Of a stretch of 64,000 bases of DNA, positions 12,961 through 22,865 are shown piece by piece (the first letter of the stretch is position 1; each line of letters starts with the position of its first letter). Where the stretch lies: assembly GCF_037975245.1 (NCBI RefSeq), contig NC_092577.1:21078898-21142897 (forward strand), read 5' to 3'. The notes under the pieces were generated by a model, which searched no databases, was not told the origin of the DNA, and saw only the letters and a program-made list of their open reading frames with translations. Source of the stretch: Apostichopus japonicus (lineage: Eukaryota > Echinodermata > Holothuroidea > Aspidochirotida > Stichopodidae). The position numbers and the translations under genes were made by a program.

Positions 12961-13250
12961 TGATCCTAAATTTCTGTATGTAAGTGGGTGCATGCAACAC
13001 CCCCCCCCCTCACTATAGTGATTTCAATGAGGAAGCTACCAAAAGCTGGGCCCTTAATGAACCAAAATATCCTTCATCAGTCAACTACTGCTGGTAGTTG
13101 TTTGCATATATATGATCCGAAATTTCTGTATGTAAGGGGGTGCATGCATCCCCCCCCCCTCACTATAGTGATTCCAATGAGGAAGCTACCTAAAGCTGGG
13201 CCGTTAATGAGCCATCATACCCTTCATCAGTAAACTACTGCTGGTAGTTC
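12961..13250. repeat. Two-copy direct repeat, 152-bp period
   Basis: Both copies begin TGATCC(T/G)AAATTTCTGTATG (12961 and 13113), contain a C-run followed by TCACTATAGTGATT, then GAGGAAGCTACC and CTTCATCAGT, and end with ACTACTGCTGGTAGTT. The inner TCACTATAGTGA is a perfect 12-base palindrome. Confidence 0.85.
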
Positions 13251-13456
13251 TTCAGTCCTTCATGTATTTGCTAATCCCACAGCTATGCAACTGAATACAA
13301 CACTTATTAGTATACAATTGTTTATAAAGAGTCCTGCACCCTTACCCAAGATGTCCAGTGGCGTTGCCCTACAGAGTGTTTACTAGAGGTGTGCTCATAC
13401 AACCCCCCCCCCCCCACATGTACCCATCACCCCATAATTTATCCTCATGTAAAAGA

Positions 13457-14511
13457 CCCCAAATAGACCATTTAAAACAAAAAAGACCCCACATGGACCA
13501 AAGAGCCGCCCCCACTTGAAGTATATAATGACCCCAAATAGACCATGAATGTAACTCTCTCCTCCCATTTTTCACTTTCAAAAAAGGAAATAATTTACAA
13601 TTTTAAAATTTGAACATTTCAAATGCTTTTAGCTTAATCATATATGAGAAAAACAAAAGGTTTCAATGAATATTTTAGAAATTGTTAAATTGTTTTCTAT
13701 TGTGCAAACCCCACATAGACCAACTGGATATCTATAATTATTAGTATAATTGCTAATTTTATGCATAGAATGGTCAAATATTATATAGAGGGTAAAAGTG
13801 GATGTTAATATTAATGTTAAAATGTAATTATTTCTTTGTTTTGACTCCTACATGTTATTTGTTAGCATTTAGAAGATGCCCCACATAGACCATACCTGCC
13901 ATAACTGTCAATTGTCAAAAATTGGAGTATGACCTCCCAGAAACTTACAATAACTTTTTTGTTACTGATTGCAGTTTGCTGAAATTGCTTGGACATATGA
14001 AGAACATAATTTTGTAAGTGTAGAACATTTGAAATAACAGTTTTTGGTAAATGGTGTAGTTATGGTGGAAATTTGTTAAATTAGCCTTATTTGCTGTTTG
14101 AGGTGGGTCTGTATCACCCCCTGATCAAAATGCATATATTTGTAAATATCTCCAGTTTAAAAAATAGAATAGTGAAGAAACCATGAAGAATATGAAAGAA
14201 TGATAAATGCTCCCCTCCTTATCAAGGAGTTAATGAATTTTAGTGATTTTTGGTATAATTTCCCTGGGATTTGGTTATCTAACCCAATTTGAACCAAAAT
14301 TGAATGTAATTCCCACATTTTTAAGTAGATAAGAGCAGTACCATCCTCTTTTAGGCTTTAATAAGCTGTAGTATAGTCTTTTGGTAGTTACTTGCATGTA
14401 CCAATATTGAAAAACTTTGTTAAATAGATGGCAGTATTGAATCCCCACACTGACCAATCAGAAAATTCGCACCTAATATAGAAGCAATAGTGCCAGGCCC
14501 CACATAGACCA
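13457..14511 (+). repeat. Six dispersed copies of a 14-base motif CCCCACATAGACCA
   Basis: Copies start at 13457, 13487, 13532, 13709, 13879 and 14498, all in the same orientation. They match CCCCA(A/C)AT(A/G)GACCA with at most one or two changes, while the spacer DNA between them differs and spacing is irregular (30 to 619 bases). No ORF runs through them. Confidence 0.75.
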
Positions 14512-14629
14512 GTGCAAGGGGTGGAGAGAGAGAGATTATAGAGATATAGTTCGCCTAAGTTGAACACGACAGAGTGCTCAATTCCACGTTATGAAGAAGC
14601 GTAATGTCAATTTAGATTTTTGCAACCAA

Positions 14630-14673
14630 ACCTCTACTCAGAGTTTCATGCTTAGTAGCAACCGTCAGGAGGT
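14630..14673 (-). ncRNA. Hammerhead ribozyme-like motif, degenerate core
   Basis: Read on the minus strand: stem I ACCUC pairs with GAGGU; the core is CUGACGG (consensus CUGANGA, so the last A is G); stem II UGCU pairs with AGCA; then GAAA; the short self-complementary ACUCUGAGU forms stem III in a dimer; then UA as the cleavage dinucleotide. Penelope-like elements are known to carry minimal hammerheads, and this motif lies just downstream of the PLE endonuclease at 14840-15097. The changed core base probably reduces or abolishes activity. Confidence 0.6.
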
Positions 14674-14839
14674 GTACTTAAAAGCCATCTCTCTTTAATG
14701 TTGGTTTTGACTTTATTTAAGGCAGGTTTTGGTTGATAATCTGCAGCTTGCGAGGATTTCAGGGCTAGAATGATATATTATCGCTAGTTTTCTCGGCCTG
14801 GCATAAAGTACAAGAACCTGAGCTGTTCATCAATATGTT

Positions 14840-15690
14840 TCATCTCCTGACAATGGACCAGGAGATTTGGAAGGCTCTATTACTTTCTTTTACAGACCAA
14901 ACATGTTTTGAGAGCTCAGTTTCTCCGAGATATTTCTTTAAGTTGAATGACTTTTTGTGATTATTAAACCTTGTTTTGAACTGCCCTCCGCACATACCAA
15001 TACAATACATAGACTTAGAATCTCCAGCGGTCACTTCAGCTTTGTATACTATGGAGGGGGTCAAGCACTCTCCTCCGAGGGGGCAGTTCTCTCGCATTCT
15101 GCAGTTGCATCCATGCTTGGGTGAATTTTCAACGGCCTTTGATAGAGCTTTTTTTGTGGCTGTTAATAATACCCTTTGCGTTTCTCATGCAGCTGTAGCT
15201 TAATTTCAGAGTTTTTGGTTGAATATTTGATGGAGGCTGTGTCCTGGGGGAAGTGCTTGGCCACTAACTTAAAAAAAGTTCCAATGTTTGTCTTTACAGT
15301 TGTTAAATGGGGGGTTACAGCATGTGATTTTGATGCTTCTTTTGTTCCTTTTTGTTGAAGCAGGCCGGGTTTCTGCTTCGAATTTTAGGTTGCAGTCGTA
15401 GCCACTTGAGTTGAGTGCCTCTGTATACTGGTGACGCTTCATTGAATATGCTTTCTTTGCATGATAAAAGGTTCATGTAATGTCTAAGTAATTCACTACC
15501 TGCAGGTTGGTTTCAATGGTGACCTTGAGGCGAAACTTGTTGAAAAGTTGAGTGACCTCTTTTCGTTTCTTGTAGGCTTATCGGCCCGAGCGGGTCCTAA
15601 GTGCGGCCAGGCCGTCATGACGGTACAGGCCCACGTCAGCTGGGTTGAGGTGCTGTTTCGGATCATGTAAGATGTAAAGGCCAACTATAT
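14840..15690 (-). pseudogene. Penelope-like element: RT end and GIY-YIG endonuclease
   Basis: Minus-strand fragments in order: GLYRHDGLA near 15630-15603 (the RT YRDD box with D changed to H), FRLKVTIETNLQVVNYLDIT near 15530, VKTNIGTFF and KHFPQD near 15290-15240, then the segment 15097-14840 with CPLGGECLTPSIVYKA, MYCIGM and FKTRFNNHKKSF, and SKHVW. The last is the GIY-YIG nuclease of PLEs. Frames change at least twice, so the copy is dead. The upstream RT palm and the 5' region are missing: the recognisable reading stops near 15690. Confidence 0.85.
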
Positions 15691-15699
15691 ATTTATATA

Positions 15700-17870
15700 T
15701 ATATACTAAAGTATTGCCATCTAATAAATTTATGATTAAAGACAACATCTTTAACCTTCACCATAATAAGGGGTAAAGTATACTCTGCGTAAATCCGAAA
15801 AGTATACACTGTGTAAACTTAGTTTGTGGAAATCAGTGTAAGGGTAAAGTATGTAATACAAGACAGCAGTAGGAAAAAAAAACCTGGAAACAGCTGAATA
15901 GATGGCTTATACATCAATTCTAGTCATATTTCCATTTCAGATCGGCTATGGCAGTATACTGTAAATGTGCTAAAAATGTACAGTCAATTACTACAATTGA
16001 ATTAAAGAGGCAATTCGGGGAATGCATGACAATGATGACAAGGACACGAGCCATTTGTAATGAGATATATATATATGCTAGCTATGTCGGGGCTACTGCT
16101 CTTTGTATTCCATACTTTGTCCCTTAAAACCACTGTTTGAATGATATCATTTGTACCATTTGTACTGTATTGTCATACAGCGCCACCTCTTTCATGTTCC
16201 GCCAAATTCCCATATTCGAATAGCACCGCCTATGTTGTTGAATACAGACTTGTAAATGAAAACCATGTTGTCTCAAGTTTCTTTCTTATCACGACCGGTT
16301 TACCGCCACCACAACCGGACATCGGTTTTTAAAGAATTTCCGATCCGGACGTGAACTTTCACAACGATAGAAGGGTAAACGCTACATTCCTATTCCCGGT
16401 ATGTTAGTGAAGTAAAGACTGTGCGATAGCCTAACATTAACGCCAATGATAAAGTGCGCTTACCCTCATACAAATTAAAGCATGGAAATTGCATGGAAAT
16501 TGTATGTATCTTGTATGAAAAGGCTAAAACATGCAATTTGCATGCATGTACATGCTCTACACATGCTGTTTTCATACAATTTACATGCATGCATCCAGGA
16601 TGTATTTATGCATGCATGTATTCGAATACATGCGTGTAAACCTTACACTAAGCATGTATCGCAGCAATATAAGTGTCCATTGGGCATGTAACTTGGTGTA
16701 TGCATGCATTTAACCAAACTGTCAAACATGTATTTGGACTTGGTTGTTTTATGAATGCTTGTGAAGCATGTATTTTGGACTTTGCCAAATTCATAGTGCA
16801 TGTATTCAAATTTACAGTGCAAGTATTTTGGACTTTCATCAATTTACAATTGCACAGATGCAATTAGTAAATTTGGATGTAATTTTCTGGTATACTGTAT
16901 ATAGGATGATAATATCATATTTTATCACAATAACTTTTGGTAGGAATGAAGAGTTTGATTATTTTTCTTTTCCAGATGAGCTCTTGACATCTTAAGATGC
17001 AAACAAGCATTCATTTTTTTCGAATTTCAGCTAGCTGGTTGTTTAAAGTAACCTCATGCATTGGTGATATATGTTATTAAATGGAGCACCCTGAAATATA
17101 AAGCATTGATTTGGTATTCTCCCATGAGTTATAAGGAAATGCCATTGTGTATTTAGCTACTGTACATGCTTCATACTGTGCCTTGATTCCAACTGTATAT
17201 ACTGTGATGACAGAAATTTAAAAACTTTATAAAAATACAGGTTGATGCGGTGTGACTTTTTGAAGTTTATATTTGATATTGCCTGCACTCTCAAAATAAC
17301 TATTTTACCACTTATACATTCACTAATGCATTACTACAATAAGTTGGTCAAAGTAAGGTGGACTAGTACTCTATGTTACACCCCTGGTAGTCAAATTGGG
17401 GTCACAACCCTTTTTATGGACACCAAATGTTTTTTGGGTCGCCAAATGTAAACAGTCAATTGGAAAAATGTCAGCCAGTGTTTTTAGTTACTAGGATTTC
17501 AAAACGCGCGTTCCAGGGACGCATCTGCCCGAAAAGTTGGCATTCCGCAGATAAAAACTTATGTCCCCCAAGAAAAACCTGTGTTAAAAGCACAAGCCAA
17601 GTTATGACCTTTACATTCTTTAAGTCAAGTATAACATCCCTAGATCACAATTCCTTGCACTTTCAGACTTAATAGTATGGTTGAGGCCTATATATACACA
17701 CAAACGAATTAACAAAGATAAAATCAGTTGCAGTACATTTCAAGAAAATGTACAAATTTGAATTTTTCACCAAAGCTGATGTTTTTCCTGTTCTGGTAGA
17801 CTTAGCCTAAGCTAAGTGTAACATGCACAGTACGACTTCCTTGAGTACTGTAGACAAAAACAAATTATTT
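15700..17870. other. Non-coding stretch with a CATGTA-rich tract
   Basis: No supported gene is visible. Between 16480 and 16860 the hexamers CATGCA and CATGTA recur more than a dozen times with GGACTT blocks, looking like a decayed short-unit repeat. AT microsatellites occur near 15690 and 16060. Confidence 0.5.
16480..16860. repeat. Decayed CATGCA/CATGTA-rich tandem tract
   Basis: Repeated GCATGCATGTA-type words alternate with TTGGACTT, with units of roughly 25-50 bases in the second half. Short ORFs here arise from this simple sequence and are not genes. Confidence 0.55.
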
Positions 17871-17877
17871 GGCATTA

Positions 17878-18045
17878 CTTTACATCGTGACTAACAGCAA
17901 AAAAGCCTTTGGATTGTTCTTTGCAAAACAACTTCTGTCATCCACCCCTACCCCCCCCCCCAAGAAAAAAAATAGAACGGCAACCTAAGTGTAATTGTTC
18001 TTCCTTCTGAGCACTGAACACGAGCCCTTTAATCTAATTATTAAG
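17878..18045 (+). repeat. Long direct repeat, copy 1
   Basis: The segment running from TTTACATCGTGACTAACAGC through a C-run and GAGCACTGAACACGAGCCCTT recurs at 19160-19330 with scattered differences. The two copies are about 1.28 kb apart and may be ends or internal parts of one older insertion. Confidence 0.75.
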
Positions 18046-19159
18046 GTAACTCTTGCGCCGTAGAATAAAGCGGTAAAGGTTTGACAAATTTCCAAAGAGA
18101 TACGCAATGCCCTCTTGAGTCAAAAGTGAACGACAGCCATTAAGACAGAAAGAAAGATGAGAGGCTTACCACAGCAAGTTACAACAAATACTTTTCAAAT
18201 TGATTTTACCTACTGTACAATGAAGAAGAACATTCAGATTACTATGAAATTCCTTACATGTAGGAAATGCTTGTTGAAATTATTGTTTGACAACAAAAAA
18301 GTCATAACATGACGTTAACCTTATGGATTTTGTGTACAAACATATTGCAGCTGATAAATAGAATATAAACGATTGGTGTCTTTACACAGTAAAAAACAAA
18401 AACCACAAACAGCTCATTCACTTGAGCCTAAAATGACTGACTCTTGTAACTCATTGGGTTTAATTACATTCAATATTTTGCAATTTTATGATAGGCAAAT
18501 ATTAAAAAGGTGGTACATGTAAACAAAAGTCTAGTATACCCATAGATATTGTTTTACATAGCCAATGTAAATATTGCTGGTAAATATTGGGTCTCCATGC
18601 AAGCAAAAACCTTTGACTACCATACCATTTACTATACTCATGTTTATACAGTACTTATATTATGCATCTCTTCGACTGGTGTGTACCGTTCAATGAACAC
18701 AATTAGTATACATAAAAATGAAATAACTATCAATAGAGTTTGAAAATCAATTGTCAACAAGAATAACATTTTTCTGCATTGTACTGAATTCACAATTTGA
18801 TTCATATAGTCATTTATATCTACAGTGTTCCTGTTGTGTTAATTTCTTTCTCCAAACAACACTGATCAGAATCAGCTTTCCAATAAAAAGATCATGTACG
18901 TAACTTAAACAGGGCCCTGTTTCAATCACTTTCAATCAGCAATGTAACTAATATTCTTTGCACTAGTGAAATCCATGCACACACAAACAGCAACCAAAAC
19001 CATACACAGAAATAAAATATCTTTGGTTGGGTGGTGCAACGTCAACATTAATATGTGTTAATTTATTGTTGGATACATCATCCTTCGTCAGAGAAGTTGG
19101 CAGTTTTTCCACGTTACACACAAGCGCTACACACCTGGTACTGCATAAAAAACTTCTGC

Positions 19160-19330
19160 TTTACATCGTGACTCACAGCAAAGAAGTGTTTAGATTGTTC
19201 TTTGCCAAACAACTTGTTTTCCACCCCTACTCCTCCCCTCCCCCCTAGAAAAAAATAATAGAATGGCAACTTAAGTGTAATTGTTCTTCCTTCTGAGCAC
19301 TGAACACGAGCCCTTCAATCTAAGTATTCA
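19160..19330 (+). repeat. Long direct repeat, copy 2
   Basis: Second copy of the 17878-18045 segment, sharing TTTACATCGTGACT, AACAACTT, a C-run and GAGCACTGAACACGAGCCCTT. The DNA between the copies (18046-19159) has no gene that I recognise. Confidence 0.75.
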
Positions 19331-20379
19331 GGTCTTGCGGAGAGTGAAGTTAAGAAAAGGTTCACTGTCTTACGAGAAATACGTGGAAAGTCCATTGTGA
19401 TTGCGGTACACTCCGCACAATGACGTCACAGAGTGACCTGTACGTTCATGTGCTATTTGCACCACGTTTCTGGTCAGTTCGAATCTGCTACTGTAACTTT
19501 GACATCAAATAATGTCTCTTTGGACTAAACGGGAACCATGGTATTGTTTGTGTACTATTTACTACTAAAATACTTTACACTAGTATGATCTAGCCACCAT
19601 TTTTTTCCCCGCCTCCAGCTATGCATTTATAGGGCAGTTGCATGCTCCTAACTTTAAAGCTTAATTGTATACCCTGCAAATGTAATTTTGGTGGACTAGG
19701 CTACAGGGCTAAGCGTAGGTATGGACCAAGACAGTTATAGTAATACAAATAAGAATACTGTAGCCTAGGCCTATTCCAAATATTACCCTACTAATAAAAA
19801 GTACTAGGTTTTCTGTAGGCAGCCTATAGCCTTACCAATACCACAGGCTGTATACCTTTTTGTTCATGGTGGTAAAAACATCCAGTTCCATCATAACTGA
19901 AGTAAAAAAAAGTCATTTTAACAAACTTTCAGCTCCAATTCCTTCATTGATCTCTTCTGTTGGGAGTTGAGAGCGGTACCAACGTTAGTAGTATTCAGAC
20001 TAGTCGTAGAACTAGTACTAGCTGGGCTAACGGCAACACTAACATGAGTTGTGTGACTAATAATATTGGGCCTAACGTAAGGCATCTCATCACCATTGTC
20101 TAAATCGTCTTACTGAGATGAGCTTAGTCGCCACCGTGTGGTTCGTGGCACACATTTAAACGGGTTGCTTGTCCTGAAATAGTCTCTATATTTAGAAGGC
20201 ATTGTAGGCCTCAATTATTGATCGAGAAAAGTTCCGGAATTTTCTTACAGCAAAGAAGTAACGTCGTCCGTACTTACTGTAAAAGTCTAAGGACAACATA
20301 TATCGTATACATATCGCGCGATATGCGCACAGTAGCCTACAGTAGTAGGCCTAGTAGTAAGTTGAGTCTCGTGTATCCG

Positions 20380-20515
20380 ACATGCTCAGTGATTAACCTC
20401 CGCCATGTATCACGATCTTGCGCAAGGTTGATTGCTTCTTCGAAATTGTTCATATTAACGTCCTTAAATTGCGACTTGAAATGGGGGTGTAGGCGGTTTT
20501 ACACTATCTAACGCA
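20380..20515 (-). pseudogene. Possible LINE C-terminal remnant
   Basis: The minus strand reads INLAQDRDTWRRLITEH after PPTPPFQV-type residues. This resembles the end of LINE RT proteins, where a DR.xWR(R)LV motif is typical. The piece is short and shifts frame, so the call rests on pattern alone. Confidence 0.4.
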
Positions 20516-20665
20516 ACGTAGTAGCCAAGAACCTGAAGTATTTTTAAGGGAGGGCCCGAAGAACATGAACTTATAGCATGCTCCCCATGGTGAAACATAA
20601 TTGCACCTATTAGGTGAATTGAGTGTACTTTTAATAGTAAGAAAGACTAGCGTAGGTTCTTATGA

Positions 20666-20722
20666 CCAACTAGACCGGTTTCTGCTCTCAACTTTTACAG
20701 GAGGAGCTTCATCAGTAGTAAG
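20666..20722 (-). ncRNA. Hammerhead ribozyme-like motif downstream of PLE RT
   Basis: Minus strand: stem I side CUUACUA, core CUGAUGA (perfect consensus), stem II GCUC pairing with GAGC across a 16-base loop (one A-A mismatch next to the core), GAAA, the palindrome ACCGGU as dimer-type stem III, C as cleavage position, and UAGUUGG pairing back to stem I with one mismatch and one wobble. It lies 80 bases downstream of the RT stop codon of the PLE at 20802-22271, the position expected for a PLE terminal repeat. Activity is inferred, not shown. Confidence 0.55.
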
Positions 20723-20801
20723 CCTTTGAATTTTTTATATTCGGCATGAGCGTCTCGTTCTCAAAATGCATCTATTTTCTGTGCACGAGTTTTTTATGAA
20801 C

Positions 20802-22271
20802 TCATAGTGCATCTATAAGAGCATCTAAAAGAGGTTCGTGTGAACCTTGAGAGTCAGCTGATTCTTCGTTAGTACGAAACCTTGAGTTAACAAGTAAATC
20901 TTTGAGATTTTGGGCCCTTTTGTAGGCAAGAATCGGTTCTTTTTGGAAACAGTTTGGATAGTTCCGCGTGTTGCGAAATTAAGTGCGAATGTTTCAAAAC
21001 TGCTTTTTTCAAATGCGTAGTTTTGATGTGGGGTGTATAGGTAAGCTTGAACACCAAGGGTGGTTCCTTTTGTTTAGGATTGGTAGTGAGGTATTGCCTA
21101 CGGTTTTCAAATTTTATGCCTTTAGTGGCTGTGGCAATTTCCTCTTTCTTATAGTTACGGAGTAACAGTTTCTCTGTGAACGCATTCTTTTTCTCTAAGA
21201 AGTCAGTCTCGTTGTTACAGAGACGTGCGTATCGTAATATTTCCCCTTTAATGAAGCCTTTAAAAGTGGCAAGTGGGTGTGCAGAGTTTCTGTCGAGGTA
21301 TTGGAAGGTTTCAGTGGGTTTGGTGTGGACTTTAGTGTCTAATAACCCATTGGTTTCGAACCTTGTACCTTTGAAGATTTTCAAATCTAGGTATGTTACC
21401 TCGGTGTTTGATATTTCTACCGTAAACTTTAAGAAGCGGTGAATTTCATTCAACCTTTTTACTAAGTGTTCAAGCTCCTGATGTGTACACAATAGAATGT
21501 CATCTCTATAGCGGAGCCATTTTAAGATTTTATTATCTGTCGGTAAAATCTGGTTTTCAAGTCTATGCATGACAATATCGCAGATTTCCGGAGAGGCTTG
21601 GCTACCCATGGCGCAACCGATCTTTTGTAGATAGAATTGGTTATTGAACTCGAAACAGTTTCTTGTTAAGATGAGTTCAATTAGTTTGCGCATGGATATG
21701 GAAGATATTTTATTTATTCCATATTCGCTTTGTTCCGTCTTTTCATAGACTTCTTGACATATATCTAATGCCTCCTCTTGGGGAGTATTGGTATACATGG
21801 CGACGACATCGAGTGTAGCGAGTACTACCGTTTTTGGTAACGGGGTGGCTTCCAAAATTTGCAGAATGTGATTTGTGTCTTTCACATAAGTGCTTTGTTT
21901 TATTACAATAGGAAGCAAGAAATAGTCCACAAATTCCGATATTTTTTTCGGTCGGTGATCCGTTTCCACTTATTATCGGTCTACCGGCAAATTTTGAGTT
22001 AGCCGGGGGTGCTTTATGAATTTTTGGTAGCACATATATGACCGGTGTGCGGATCTTGTGGCTATATGGTGACAAGTACTCGAAGGTGCTTTTATCGATC
22101 TCTTTTGCAGAGAACATATCAATTAGTGTTTCCTGGACTAAACTTTTAGTTTGAAACGTCATATCACTTTTTAACTTTTCGTAGTGGTGACTAGCTAATT
22201 GCCTTTCAATTTCGGCTTGATAGTCTGAGTGATTCAATATAGCAATGCCTCTACCTTTATCGAAGGGTTTG
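20802..22271 (-). pseudogene. Penelope-like reverse transcriptase
   Basis: The minus strand reads KPFDKGRGIAILNHSDY near 22270, then YVLPKIHK, GRPIISGNGS, then a frame change at an A7 run near 21955, then VAMYTNTPQEEAL, GCAMGSQASPEI, WLRYRDDILL (the YRDD catalytic box, intact, near 21500) and VTYLDLKIFKG, HPLATFKGFIKGEILRYARL in the thumb. A second frame change in an A5 run near 20945 leads into LAYKRAQNLKDLLVNSRF and a stop at 20802. Apart from the two homopolymer shifts the reading is well preserved. No GIY-YIG domain follows before the hammerhead-like motif. The 5' part of the same protein is inverted and lies at 22272-22680. Confidence 0.9.
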
Positions 22272-22680
22272 AAACACTAAAAAAGTTCGTAAAGAACCTA
22301 TCAGACAGAAACATGTCCAATATAGAGTTTATTGCGTTGGGAAAGGGTCTGAAGTTCATAGCAACTCCAGTAAAACCTAAACGAAGTGATCTTCTCAAGT
22401 CACTAAAAGACCTAAAAAGAAAAATGAGAATCCGCTTCATCATGCAGAATAAAATGCAAAAAGGGATTACAAAATTCCGTCTACCTTCTACATGGTCACC
22501 TAACATGACTTTTAGTAAAAACCTAGAGGACTATTTGGAAGCAACACAAACCGAATTGGCAAGTGTTACTATCCGAAACGCCAATAGCAACACACATAAG
22601 GCGGAACGTTTTGCACTAAATGCAATTAAAAACGACCGCTCTATTATTGTCAAACCCTTCGATAAATATATAACTCCTAA
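22272..22680 (+). pseudogene. Inverted 5' part of the Penelope-like RT
   Basis: The plus strand reads LKKFVKNLSDRN, FIALGKGLKFIATPVKPKR, FRLPSTWSP, KNLEDYLEATQ and RSIIVKPFDK, which is the N-terminal part of the PLE protein just upstream of the KPFDKGRG start on the other strand. The 16-base sequence CAAACCCTTCGATAAA is present at 22651-22666 (plus) and, inverted, at 22256-22271. The two coding parts thus meet head to head and overlap by this one segment. Confidence 0.85.
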
Positions 22681-22865
22681 ATTAGTGCCCTTGATTATAC
22701 GTACATAACTACATATGTATGTTAGCATTCTGAGGATATTGCAGCTCCATATATTACATGGCATGATGTGTAAATTTTTAAGGATAAAGTAGGTACAAAT
22801 AAATTCCCATGTTGATCTTGCTTTTATCTCTTTAGATGGATCTGCACAGGGCTTTATTGTCGTGA

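Noticed and set aside
13001-13090. CTGATGA-like word in the 152-bp direct repeat as a possible hammerhead
   Set aside because: No GAAA core or pairing stems at the required distance.
13355-13430. CCAGTGGCGTTGCC as a possible hAT left end
   Set aside because: No inverted partner or target duplication was located downstream.
16390-16870. Several overlapping short ORFs on both strands
   Set aside because: They come from the CATGCA/CATGTA-rich simple sequence and have Cys/His-rich but repetitive products with no family match.
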